Assembly: GCA_013399305.1 (NCBI GenBank)
Contig: VXAI01000004.1
Coordinates: 1,527,768-1,591,767, forward strand
Length of the DNA stretch: 64,000 nt
Direction: 5' to 3'
From: Rostratula benghalensis
Taxonomy: Eukaryota; Chordata; Aves; Charadriiformes; Rostratulidae
The notes below the pieces were generated by a model, which made no database searches, was not told the DNA's origin, and saw only the letters and a program-made list of their open reading frames with translations. Of this stretch, positions 13,601-24,829 are shown piece by piece (position 1 is the stretch's first letter; each line of letters begins with the position of its first letter). The translations under genes and the position numbers were made by a program.

Positions 13601-16129
13601 AGTCTCTGTGGATTTGGGGAAAAAAAGTGACCACTGCAGGAATCTGTCACTTAAATTTAATATCCTGTTGTCTGTGATGATGCAGTCCTTTTGGGAAGCT
13701 CTGTCCCAGTGGTTAAAAATAAAGCAGTAGTGTGGAAACAGTGAGACAAACAGCTCTGCCCCCATCCATCTGAGCCAGCACACCTGGAGTCCTTGAAGTC
13801 CAGTCACACTCAGCCCAGATCCACTCAGTTCCTCATGGGAAAGCTGTGCTGAAACCACTTGTAAGTGCGTTCCAGCAGAACAGTATCATCCACAGCATTT
13901 ACCTGTGGTTGATGTGGAGTTGCAGTGACATAAAACTTTCCTATGGCTGCAGCAGGCCATTTTAAATTTGAGGCAGGCATAAGACATGAGACAGTACATG
14001 TTGTTCATGTAGGGAAACTCATTTATTAACATTCAAGCCTTGAGGCTGGCCTGAGGTAGAGAGTTTGTTGGAGCAGTGTGCTGCATGCAACACGTTTAAA
14101 ATATAGACTCGACTCTTTAACGCCTGAAATGTTGATGGTGTGCCTAAAGTGGTACACCTAAAATCAGGCCTTCACAGGAACCCCATTTCCTCTGAATGCC
14201 TTGTAACCTAGAGATTTACCATGTACGGGTGGAAATATTCTTGATCTCCAGTGATCAAAGGCTGATCGCTCTTGGAGAGAAAGAAAAAGCAAAACCTCAA
14301 GAAGCTGCTGGATGTGCAGGGCTTAATTTTTTTTTACTCTCTAAATACTTATTTGAACCAACCCTGTGACATAAAAAAGCAGGTTTCCATCCTCCTTTTG
14401 TGCTGGAAATACAGTTCAGAGGATTCAGAGGCTATGTTGGTCTCCAGCCACATTGTGAGTGATTTACAGGGGCTTGGACACTGAAGTGACACATGTCCCC
14501 ACCGTCCGAGCTGCTGCTGGAGCCCCGTGCCGAGGCTGGGGGGGCTGCAGTACCCCTGGACTGCAGGATGTTGCCCTCCTGAGAGTGCCTCTGGCCACCA
14601 ATTTGTCTCTCAAGGTCCAGTGCCAAAGCAGCATGGTGCAGAGGCAGCGTGCAGGCTGTGCAGGCTGTGCCCAGGTGGTGCAGGCAGGGCAGGCAGCTGG
14701 GGCAGGAGCTATGTCCCCCTCATGCCAAGTTGTCTCCTCCAGTGAGTCACAGCCCTGATTCATGAGCTGGTGTGGATTAAGGTGCCAGATGAAGATGCTG
14801 CTCTTCTGTCCCTGCTGCTCCTCTCCTGGAGGTGGCAGAAGCGAACACGTACTCCCTCATTTGAAAAATTCAACCAGACAGGCCAGTTCAAACCCTAGGT
14901 GAGGGTAGGTTTGGGTGAGTGTGCAGGCAAGCACACACCTTGCAGTAATAAATCTGGGGGAGGAGGTTTCCACACCGACTCAGTGGCTGGAAGATGCTGG
15001 ATGCTCCCGTCTGACCTGCCCCTGCCCAAAGTCCTCACCCAGCCCCAGCACCCCAGGGAAGGTCTCTGCTCACCCCATGGGCCCTCTAGCACCTAAAGAC
15101 TAGGGCAGGGGGTTGCTAAATGAATGTGTCAGTGCCCTGTGGCTCATGGGCATGATTTCTCTTGGCCTTTGCATTGCCCTGGAGAATTAGTTATGTGGGG
15201 GCTAAAGAGCTAGAAACATTTGCACCTACATATATTTAAGTGAAATAGCCTATTGAAGTAAAATAGCTCTGATTGAAGTGAAAATTCGACAAGTGGCAAT
15301 ACCCAGGATAAGATTGATCACGATTATTTGTGCAGGCCCAGTCACATTTCTGTTGGAGGAGGCAAAATTCTGTACCAAGTGCCTATTCTTGCTCTCAATT
15401 ATTTTTTTGCTGGCGTTAAACCACCTGTTGGAAAACAGGCTGTGCCTTATCCGGCCTAAAGGCAGCCATTACAGCATGAACTCATCAACAATTTCTGAAT
15501 AAATGGAAGCACACATTTGTACGGGACCAGCACTTTGCACCAGGAAGGTACTTTGTGATACTTCATGGGAAGTCATAAAGCCCATTTGTTGTATTTTTTG
15601 TGTTTTGTTTGGTTTGTTTTGTTTTTCCTTCTATCGGCAGCCCACATGTGCAATGCTTTAACTAAAATGGTTTAACCTTGGCCCTTTGATTACAAGCCAC
15701 ACAACCCCTTCCATAGGCCGGTTCTTAGCTCTGGGTTAGTCATTGCTCTTGGTTTACACTTAGGAATTTTATTTGATGCGGGAGCAGATAAGCGTTGCAT
15801 CTGCTCGGTCATATTTCCCCAGCGCCTCTCCCTTTGTTCTTTTTGCCTTTTATCCACTGGGTTCTCTCTGCAGACATCCTTGCCCTCACCACTCTGCTCC
15901 CTCTCCCCTCCTTTTCCAAGCCTGCCTCTGGCCACCGCCGCTTCTGCAGGGGAGGCAGAGCAGACCCTAGCATTTAGCAATGCCCTTACTGTTTACCCGT
16001 GTTGATTCCCCCACTCAGAATTAATTTCCCCTTTCTTTGCCTGCCTTGGAAAGGCCTGTGAAATTTGCAACGGTTTCACCCGAAATGAGAAAAGGGAAGA
16101 AAGAAACCCTGCAGCCAGGCATGTGGCAG
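6721..16129. other. Intergenic DNA, no gene seen
   Basis: Mostly single-copy. The longest frame is 188 codons (+, 9406-9972) with no family resemblance and no splice or promoter support. It contains the T19 tract at 10.6 kb, an A/C simple stretch at 12908-12931, and a T/G-rich stretch at 15590-15630. Confidence 0.55.
10588..10626. repeat. Pyrimidine tract with T19
   Basis: TTTC units lead into nineteen T (10602-10620) and then CCTTTT. Confidence 0.9.
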
Positions 16130-16400
16130 CCCCGGCCATCCCCTCCCAGTTCTCCTGCGTCCAAGGTAGGGGGGTGTGCGTGCTGAGTCACCGCCTGGGG
16201 TTAACACGCTCCAGCCTTGCAACAGCAAACACCCATTAGTGGAACAAAAGCCATGTTGACAGTTAGCAGTGCATAGCTAACTCTGATTAAAGGCCAGCTT
16301 GTGTCTTTGGGGAAGAGCGATGGAGAGGGAGGGGCGAGGAGCAGCCCAGGGGCAACCTCAGCGCTCTTCTGGCTGACTCAGCCGGAATTGCCCCCGCAAG
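16130..16400. promoter_or_regulatory. Candidate enhancer with two NF-E2/MARE sites
   Basis: TGCTGAGTCA at 16181-16190 is an exact NF-E2/NRF2/BACH-MAF decamer. GCTGACTCAGC at 16372-16382 is the 11-bp palindromic MARE core. Between them is repeat-free sequence with CCATTAGTGG and CTCTGATTAAAGG motifs. Confidence 0.4.
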
Positions 16401-18210
16401 CGCCGGGAGGCAGCCCCTGCCCTGCCCCGCATGGGCTGGGGGCCAGCTCCTCCTGGGGGTGCACGGCAGCTCCCCAGGCACACGGGAACACCTACAGCAC
16501 CCAGGCCTGGTGCCTTCAGGAGCAGCCCCGAGCTGGGTCTGAGCTGGGCAGGACCAGGCAGGCAGGGGAAAAGGATGCTCCTGGTCACGCTGCTGGGACA
16601 GTCCTCCTCCCAGCTGGGACAAGCACTCGCTCGCTGGGGTAGCGGGTTTGCAAAAAGAAGCTGCTACAGGCATGAATATTTACATTTCCTTCCAATGGAC
16701 ATCAAGCCAAATTCCATGTCCACGGTTCTGGGGTGAATCAGGATGGTCAGACCCATTGGTTCAGAGAGCAGAAAAGCAGTTGAAAGGCCAAACGCTAATG
16801 CCTTCCTCCAGAGGCGATGGGATGGAGTGCCTGGCTGCTGTGCAGCTGTGCTGCCTTTCTAGCAATTAATTCAGCAGAAAGGGAGGAAGGAATCATAGCC
16901 CTGCAGGCTACTGGGTTGGGTTTTTTTTAAAATCTTTGCTTGGAGGGCTCACCTGGCAAAGCTGTTCCCTGAGGTCAGCAAGCCCTGAGAACAGTGCTTG
17001 GTGAACAGACACCCTGTGATTCTTTTGCAAAGCTCCTCTGCTGGGGTAACATGACTTTTCTTTGTGAAATACTGCTATTACCCTGGGAATACATGGTCTG
17101 AGCATGGGACAGGAGGGAAAGAGGCAGACAGAGCTTCCCACCTTCTGATATCTGCTTAAAAATGGGCAGGGAGGTGTGTTTAAATTACCTTTTATTTTTC
17201 TCTTGGTTGGCTAGGCTTGTCCTGCATCCTATCCGGATGGCATCAGCCAGGCTGTATGTTTAGGTAGTGCAACCCAGGATAAGGGACACTGTAACCCACA
17301 GTGGTCCCCCAGTATTCCATCCCAAGTACTGGTTTGCTGCAGCTGGTCTGTTAAGGTGCACTACCACCAGCACTGGCTTTCCAGAATGACCTGCCCCATG
17401 CTGGTTTTATTTCTGGTTTTGCCAAAGCTGGGCAGCCCCAGCAGCAGGGGAAGTACAGCTATTCCCAACACCAGACCCGATGCCTGGAAAAAAGTGTCCT
17501 AACCCTGCCAGGTTACCCATGTGAGCTAATCCTTCATGGTGCATACCCAACCCTCCCTTTTCCTTCCCTGGGAAAGCCATCAGACTCCTTACTCAGCAGT
17601 GTTCTCATCAGATGGCCCAGCTGGCGCCCAAGGGGAGACTGGGACAGCCACCACCTCCCCAAGCTGGGCTTTCAGGCTGCAAGGGCAGGCCAGCAGTGGG
17701 GGCTGCCCTGGCTCACACCTCGGTGGCTTCCTCTGCAAAACCAACAGATACTCACAGCAAAGAAACAGAAACCAAAACACAAAAATGAGGTGCCTGCAGG
17801 AAAGCATATGGAGGGCCTGCTGCTGGCTATTGCTGGCCCTGCTGGGGCTCCCATTGGTGTGGGATCTAGCTTTGCTGCTGTTCGTGGCCTCCTCAGGCTG
17901 CCTCTCCAGCAAGAAAAAAAGAAGTGGTCATTGCTGGGGATATTGCTGCAGGATGGGAAAAGTAGCTAAAATAGAGGCTGGGCGTGATCCTGAAGAAGTT
18001 GTCTTCCTACTGAGCCCTTAACACAAATACTGTTACGGAAAATGAATCAGCCCACTTTGGGCTTTTTTCCAGAGGCCCCTCTGACTAATTCTGCCCAAAA
18101 CAGCCAGGCTGACCCCGCGCAGCAGCGTGACGGTGGCAGACAGGACTTGTTCACGTTTGGGTGGAGGCAGGGAAAAAAACTGTTTTAAAGGCCTGCTCTC
18201 CCCCACCCTC

Positions 18211-18229
18211 AAAAAAAAAAAAAAAAAAA
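18211..18229. repeat. A19 homopolymer
   Basis: Nineteen A after a CCCCCACCCTC pyrimidine stretch. Confidence 0.9.
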
Positions 18230-18425
18230 GTCCTCAGACTGACTCTGCCAAAAACCACACCAAACATATGGTAAATGAAATCGCTGGCAAGGAGCTGGCT
18301 TGGACGGCGGGAGTGTTTCAGCACTGTGGACTGCTCGTTAGCCCGCCTCAATTGTATTTACACTGCTTTAAGCATCTCCATATTTAAGGAAGAGAAGGCA
18401 AAGAAGAGGGCAACGCCAAATTCTC

Positions 18426-18450
18426 TGTGTGTGTGTGTGTGTCTGTGTGT
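18426..18450. repeat. (TG)n microsatellite
   Basis: Short TG run with one CT interruption, followed by CCTTCTCTGTGTGC. Confidence 0.9.
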
Positions 18451-21119
18451 CCTTCTCTGTGTGCATTACTTTTCTGATGATGTTAGCATCGTCCCATCCT
18501 GTGGTTAAGAGCAGCAACAACATCGCAGAAGGTTTCATCTCCTCCTATGGCAACAGGCTCCTGTGGAAAAGCAGACAGAAGGGTTTTCTCTCTCAGAACA
18601 GGAGCTCTGCCTATTTCACCATATGAATGTCCTGTACATTTTGTGGAGCTGATGAAATCATGTACAGATGGGATCCATCTTAACAAAGGCTTTTATTCAC
18701 GGGGCAAGTTTCTCTGCTGTGTATCTTAGGCCACATTCCAGCTTGCATAGCCATATCAACCAAAGGCATCCACGGAGCCAGACAAATTTCCAAGCAGATA
18801 CCAGACACGAGATGCCCTGCCCCTGCTGTTGTGAGCAGCGTGACTTCCTTGTGCAGCACTGTGGCCGCCCTGGAAATCTGAGACTTGGAGTCATGGCAAT
18901 AAACATACCTTTCCTCACAAGGCATTATTCACAAGGACTCAACTACCTGATAGCATTTCCAGGGCCCTGCCAAGTGCTGTGGAGAAAGAATGGCAGAGCA
19001 GCAAGATCCTAAGAAAGACTATCCAGAGGTGCCTGGTGTCTTCAGTGATTTGGGAAGCTACTATAGGAATAGCCGTGGTGGCTACAGCTACAGAAGAAGG
19101 ATAAGAATAGAGCAGCCAAACAGCAGTGCCTTTTCCTGAGTCTGGGGTGTTGTTTTTCCTCCTGGAGCTGTTGGGGTGGAGTGCTGGAGATGTTACCTCC
19201 ATTGTCCATGGGCAGTTTTCCACCACCCTTTACATGCTGCAGCTTGGAGCTTGACTCTTCTCAAGCCCTGCCCCATCTTCTAGCTTCTCCCATTCATCTG
19301 TAAACCATGGCACCCTGACCCCTATATTGCACAGACGAGGGGCTTTTATCAGAGAAGGCAGGTAGTCAGACACCTCAGAGCTGCTGCCCTGTTCTTGCTG
19401 CAGTCTCTGACTCAATGCTCACACCTTCCCGGGGCTCAGCCATCGCCTAAGCCAGCGGGATGACCAAACCCCAGATAATCTGTTTGTCCAACAACCTGAT
19501 CTGGACAAGAAAAATGGAAGGCCGATCAAAGTTGCAGAGCAAACTTTTGGGCAGAATCCAGCAGTATGCATTAATAAACTCTGCCCCCGGCTTTTCTCTT
19601 TCACTGTACATTCAGCACTCAGTCAGTAGTGCCTTAGAAACACCTCGCTAGCTGCCCACGCTCCAAAGGAGAGCAGCAACAACAACAAAAGGAAATATAT
19701 AGAGCGATGACTTAAGTGAGTTTGGAAATCGCTTCTCAGATGAAACACTCCTTTAGTCAGAGGCACAAAATGGCATCAAAATTCCCTGCCTCTGATGTAA
19801 ACAGCAGAAAGAAAAAGTCATCTGGAAGGACAGGATGATTCACACCGAGGACCTGACTTGTAATATTCATCAGTGTTGAAACTGCCTCTGCAAGATGACT
19901 ACATGTGAAAGCAGCACCAGCGAAATCCCAGCTCCTGCCACAAGAAGTATCATTAACGGCAAAGCGGTGTGGTGAGACTCCAGTGCCACAACCCTTGCTG
20001 GGGTGAGTAATCGTAAGTCATCCAACCAGTCCCAGCTAAAACAGCAGCGTCATTCAGGTAAGACAGCTTTACATAAGGGCAGCAGCAGCAGCAGGAGCAC
20101 GCTCAGGCTTTGCAGCCCTCTTCAATAGCAAAACAGGTTTTTTGCCTCGGTCTTGCAAAAACCCCTTCCGAGCGTTTCCTTACAAAGGTGCTGCCTGATT
20201 TGAGTGCTTGAAGAAGCCTGGAAAATTCAGCCAGTCTTTCCCTTTATGTTAATTGCCTTGACCCAAGCGGTAACAGGGCACAGAAGGCCAGGCTGACTTT
20301 ATGCATTGTTAGGAGATACTTTCCCCTGCATATCTGAATCTGTTTACTTAATCTTCCAGGCCTTCACCCATGAATATTAAATTCCTCGATCACTATGCAT
20401 TAGGAGTCATCTTTGCACCATCTGTTTGTATTTGTCATCTAACCCTTGTAAATAATAAAATGTACTTTGTTCTCAAGTTCATGGATCCTAGCAGGAGAGC
20501 AATTACCATGGAGGAAAAGTGCTGTGTGAAAGTATTGGCAGCGGCAGGACTCTGCCTTAGCTCCCCATCCTGCCATGATACAGTAATTAAACAAGAGGCA
20601 GAATCTGTCCCAAAGAGCAATGCTTAGCCACTGTGGCTTCCTTGAAGTCCCAGAAGAGATGACAGAGGGCTCCACATCCCTGAAAGCAATGCAGGAGACC
20701 TCGCCTATGCCTCTGAAAGAAGGCAATGGCAGAAGAGAAAGCAGGCTGTGTTTCAGGGGAGCAGCCTTTCTGAACTTCAGGCACGCCAACGGGAGCTGGC
20801 TGCCTTGCCCAGGCAAAAATATAAGCAGGCTGGGCTGCAGAGGCTGTGGCCATTTAATGGGGTGATCTGGGCAGCTGGCCTGGGCAAATTCCCTAAGAAA
20901 TGTACTGTCAGTCAGGGATGAAGCAACTGTGAAAAACATGGGTAAATGAGCAGAGACACAAAGTTGCTCTCACACCTAGGAGTACCATCAAAGAAGTAAG
21001 ATAGTCACCCATCAGCTGAGATGTAAAGTTCAGGGAAGGCTAGGCAAATAGCAAAGGAAACATTGATAAAGTGCAGTTGTTACGACATAAGATTAATCCT
21101 TAGAGGGAGCTCTGCCTGA

Positions 21120-21720
21120 AAATTTTATTAGATCATGCAATGAGGACAGCCCTGCCACATATTACTGAGGTTCAATTTGAATTTTATCAACGCAGATGAA
21201 TGCACGCTTTCCCTAGGAGAGCATGAAGGAGAGTAAGAGAAACATGCACCATGGCTGAAGACTTCTGTGGCCAGCAGGAGCCGGCTGGTGAGCACACCTC
21301 ACACACAAGGGACCTTGCCATACCTTGCAGCAGACTCATGATGATTTACATTGCCTGAGGATTTGCCTCTCTGTGCTCTTATAAATTAGCCTATATGCCA
21401 GGCAACTATCAATAACAGCCCGAATTGTTGCAGTCTAGTTAAAACCTAATGTAGTTGGTTACAGAAGGGATCATTTAGGAGATTAAATGGAATCATATTA
21501 TTTCTATCCAACGTGTTGGTAGCAACAAATTTAGGCAAGAAAATGGTTGCTAAATATTTGTTTAACTGGAAGAGTTATCTGGGCTTGGACAAGATACCAC
21601 TTGCCGCTCTGCTCGGCCTTGCAAACATCCCACACTAGGAGGTTACCTATTAAGTGATAGACAATATATCTTGTTAATTGTTAGAGCATGATGACCTTAG
21701 ACTTTGCCCAGGTATTTAAT
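21120..21720. promoter_or_regulatory. AT-rich conserved-element candidate
   Basis: About 600 bp of repeat-free sequence with ATTTTATTAGATCATGC, CAATTTGAATTTTATC, AACTATCAATAACAGCC (GATA/HNF6-like) and TCTTGTTAATTGTTAG. No ORF of note. Confidence 0.3.
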
Positions 21721-22440
21721 AACACCATCTGCTGTCTAGGTCTGCAATACTATTATTTTTACATGAGGATTACTCTTCTTGCTTCACAAACAAGGCTGTA
21801 ATAACAGTACTAAAGGAGAACAGAGCAGTGTGGTATTTAAACCTGACTGCCCAAGTAAAACATGCAGAAGGTGCAGCTCACCCAAAAATTCCCAGATGTG
21901 TTGTCTTGAATCCGCAAATCCTGATGAGCTGAAGGCTGAGGGGCTGTGATCCAGCCTTGCCAACTGCGTTCAGGAAAAACTCTAGTGTCTCGCCTGAGAA
22001 GGGGCCAGTGGTGAAATCCATCCTTGTGCAGGCTGCTGGACACTTCACTCTTTCTGTTGCTTTTGTGTTGCCATTTCTGTTGCTTCCTTCCCCAGACCAA
22101 CAGCAATGGTCCAAAGGCTACCATTTAGATCTTTTTCTTATTGATAACATGCTTTTAAAGCACATGCATTTAGTGCCAAATAATCACATTTTTCTGTTTT
22201 TACATCTCTATCTATAAGGGGTCCAATCCTGTTCTTGCTGACAGTGAGGCGATTTTTGGCTTTGACTTCTTAAGATAATTTAGGGGAGGGAAGAAAACAA
22301 TGAACTTCTCTGTGCAGCTGGTGTCTTCTGATCAGTGTTTCCACCGCCTTGTGTAGCCTGGGGTTTCATGTAAAGCCATTGCTGGTGCACTAGGAACCTG
22401 AGCCTGCTGGATTCAGTGACAAAAGTCCTGTCAACGCAGA

Positions 22441-22486
22441 TGAGTCACTTTCTCACTCTGGAATGATGCAATTTTTGTGCAAATAG
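22441..22486 (+). promoter_or_regulatory. bZIP motif cluster (AP-1, CARE, C/EBP-like)
   Basis: TGAGTCA (22441-22447, AP-1), TGATGCAAT (22464-22472, exact C/EBP-ATF composite element) and TTGTGCAAA (about 22475-22483, C/EBP-like) lie within 46 bp. Confidence 0.4.
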
Positions 22487-23603
22487 TCTTTTCTTCCTAA
22501 TAAAGAAAAGCTGAAACCTGCTAGCTGGTAAGGTGCCAGATTTTGGAGGAAGCATTAGAGGTGTGAACACCCGAGTGCTCCAAAAAATAAGGCAAAGAGA
22601 AAGAGCCCAGACGATATTTTAAATTAAAAAGTGCACATTTGTATTGAGGATTTTTGGCATGTTTCTATTTTGTTTTTGTGCTTATTGGTGCCTGTCACTC
22701 TAAGTGTGTGTATGAGGGATAAGATGACCGTGAATCCCCCCCACTCCCCGGCTTAATTCCCGCATCAGACCGAAGGGGAGGATTGCTTTACTTGGCACTC
22801 CGTTGCAACAGAGAGGTCAAATATGAAACCAAACATATGAATGTAATTAGGAGGGTATGCAAAATATGGGGGCTGGATGTCTTAACAGTGTCCGAAGCAG
22901 GCATGTCTTGACATGCCCTTGGTTAAAAAGGATTTTAAGTATTCCAGCCTGTCGGATGGTGTATCTGATTACATCTGAAAGGAGTTTCTTAGTCTCTTGC
23001 TCATATGATTTTTCTCAGATTTCAGGTGTAGAAGTTTGATTCTGAAATCCCAGCGTGCAGAAACAGTCACCTCTCTTTGAAGTACACAAAACAATATCTT
23101 TTTGTTACTGACACTAGTTTTTGGACAACGTGAAAAAGTCAAGATTCTTCCCATACTTGCCCTGCACCCATTCTGAGGCAAAGACAATTTTATGGATATT
23201 TATATATGCTATCTGGAAGTGCATATAGCAGGTTGCGATGTTGGTTTTTACCATTTGTAAACAGAGAAACTGGCATTTTCATATTGCATATAGCTGAGTG
23301 GGGGTTCTTTCTGTTGTTTCACAAATGACAAGGGAATGGTTAAAAATACATGCCAAACATATTTACCAAAACCTATCTCTGCCCTATGCCTACAGTTTGC
23401 ATTTCCTTTTAAACCTTTCCAAGTGAAGCAGTAGGCAAACCCCCCAGCAACTAGAAGCATGTGCAAGGATGCAGAAAGCTTTAGAATACATTTCCACACC
23501 CTGCTGACCTATTCATCAAAAAGTCTGCCAAAACACATAACTCTTGGTATAAAACAAAATCCAGAAGAAAGAACCTCGCTTGCATTAACCTACTTCTTTC
23601 CAG

Positions 23604-23839
23604 GTTGCGTGCCACCGTGGGTTCTCCCAGCGGAAGAGGAGCTGAGCCCATTACGTGACTTTTCCGTCAGCCCTAGGAGGTTTCCCAGCTCCTCAGCGGA
23701 GAGGAGCCCTGGTGAGAGCTACTCTCCTTCAGCAGCCAGCGGCAGGTTGGACTTTGACTCCAAGCCGAGCAGACAGGACAGTCCTTTGGATGAGGTGGTG
23801 GTGACTTGTCAGCTGCACAGCCTCCTGACCTCACGTTAA
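23604..23839 (+). other. Exon-like block of unknown gene (acceptor, open frame, internal donor)
   Basis: TTAACCTACTTCTTTCCAG at 23585-23603 is a good 3' splice site with a branch-like TTAAC. The frame entering it is open for 236 nt to a TAA at 23837-23839. It is Ser/Pro/Arg-rich and reads LSPLRDFSVSPRRFPSSS and later QDSPLDEVVV. CpG is higher than in the flanks. A strong donor G|GTGAGA follows 23711, giving an alternative internal exon 23604-23711 of 108 nt (36 codons, phase-symmetric). No protein family is recognised and no partner exon is evident, so this could be a lncRNA exon, a decayed exon or chance. Confidence 0.25.
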
Positions 23840-24815
23840 CTGGTGCTGCTCATGATCACCTTGGGCCAAATGCCGCCCTGGTGCAAATTCAGTGACATAG
23901 CCCAGCTGTCCACGGGAGGAATGGTGCCCACTGTGTTCATCAGTTTCCTGAGGCTGGGAATAGTAAGAAATATTACGTTTAGGTGTACTCAACTCCTCCT
24001 TTTCCCAGCTCTCTCTCCATTTGAAACACCATCCTGCTTCAGGAGCATCATGAAAATTCAAGCTGAGGTTCCCACAATCCCAGACAGCATTTATGGAGCC
24101 ATACAATTGACAGCATTGGCATCAAATGAAACAGTTCCCCAAACTGAAGTAGACATGAGTACCTCACTTCATACTTGCACCCCATGTGCCAATTTTCCAG
24201 ATTTTAATATAAACTCCGGAATTTTATGTTCTGTGGGCATACACATAAATGCACACACATGCACAAAGAGCATGTTTTGTACCAGTAAAAGCCAGGCCCA
24301 ATAAGAACAGCAAGAAAAAAAACACTCTGGTAGTTAAACACTTTCATAAGAGTACTGAGCCATAAGGACATCCCTCTGCAGTGAAGAGGAGGAGCCCTGT
24401 GCAGAGGTTTCCCCACTTTATCTGTATTGGTGATGGAGGCAGGGTTGCTATCCCGCCCTGCCTGAGATGCAGCCCAGCTCTCAAGCTCCTCAGGACTTAT
24501 TAGGAAATCAAACCCATGTCCAGAGTGGCCTGGTGTCCCTAGCAAGCCCTGCTGGCCTGTGTGTCCCTCTCTCCTCAATAGCATCCCCTCTGGTAGCTTC
24601 AGGATTGGTGACACAGCTGGCAGTGGTAATGGGATGGCTGTGGGTGCAGCACAAGGGTCTCCTGTGGCAGCTGCAAACCAGTGCCGCTGCTGAGGTCCCT
24701 CCCTGGGCACCCATCCCTCCCTGGTCCCTTCTGCCCCAGGAGCACACCCAGAGCAGCAGGATAGGGGCACTGGGGCAGGTTTAACTGTGCCACAGCTATC
24801 AGCGCTGCCAGGTAT

Positions 24816-24829
24816 GCTCCAGAGGGCAG
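24816..24829 (+). promoter_or_regulatory. CTCF-like motif
   Basis: GCTCCAGAGGGCAG matches the CTCF core (CCASYAGRKGGCRS) at 12 of 14 positions, with AGAGGGC intact. Confidence 0.3.

Larger units (their letters stand above)
16401..21119. other. Intergenic DNA, no gene seen
   Basis: A frame at 17785-18021 (78 codons, +) has a long Leu-rich hydrophobic stretch but no other support. It also holds the A19 and (TG)n tracts and a short GCA repeat near 20081. Confidence 0.5.

Noticed and set aside
24204..24770. 188-codon minus frame
   Set aside because: No recognisable domain. Lies in GC-richer DNA with an overlapping + frame.
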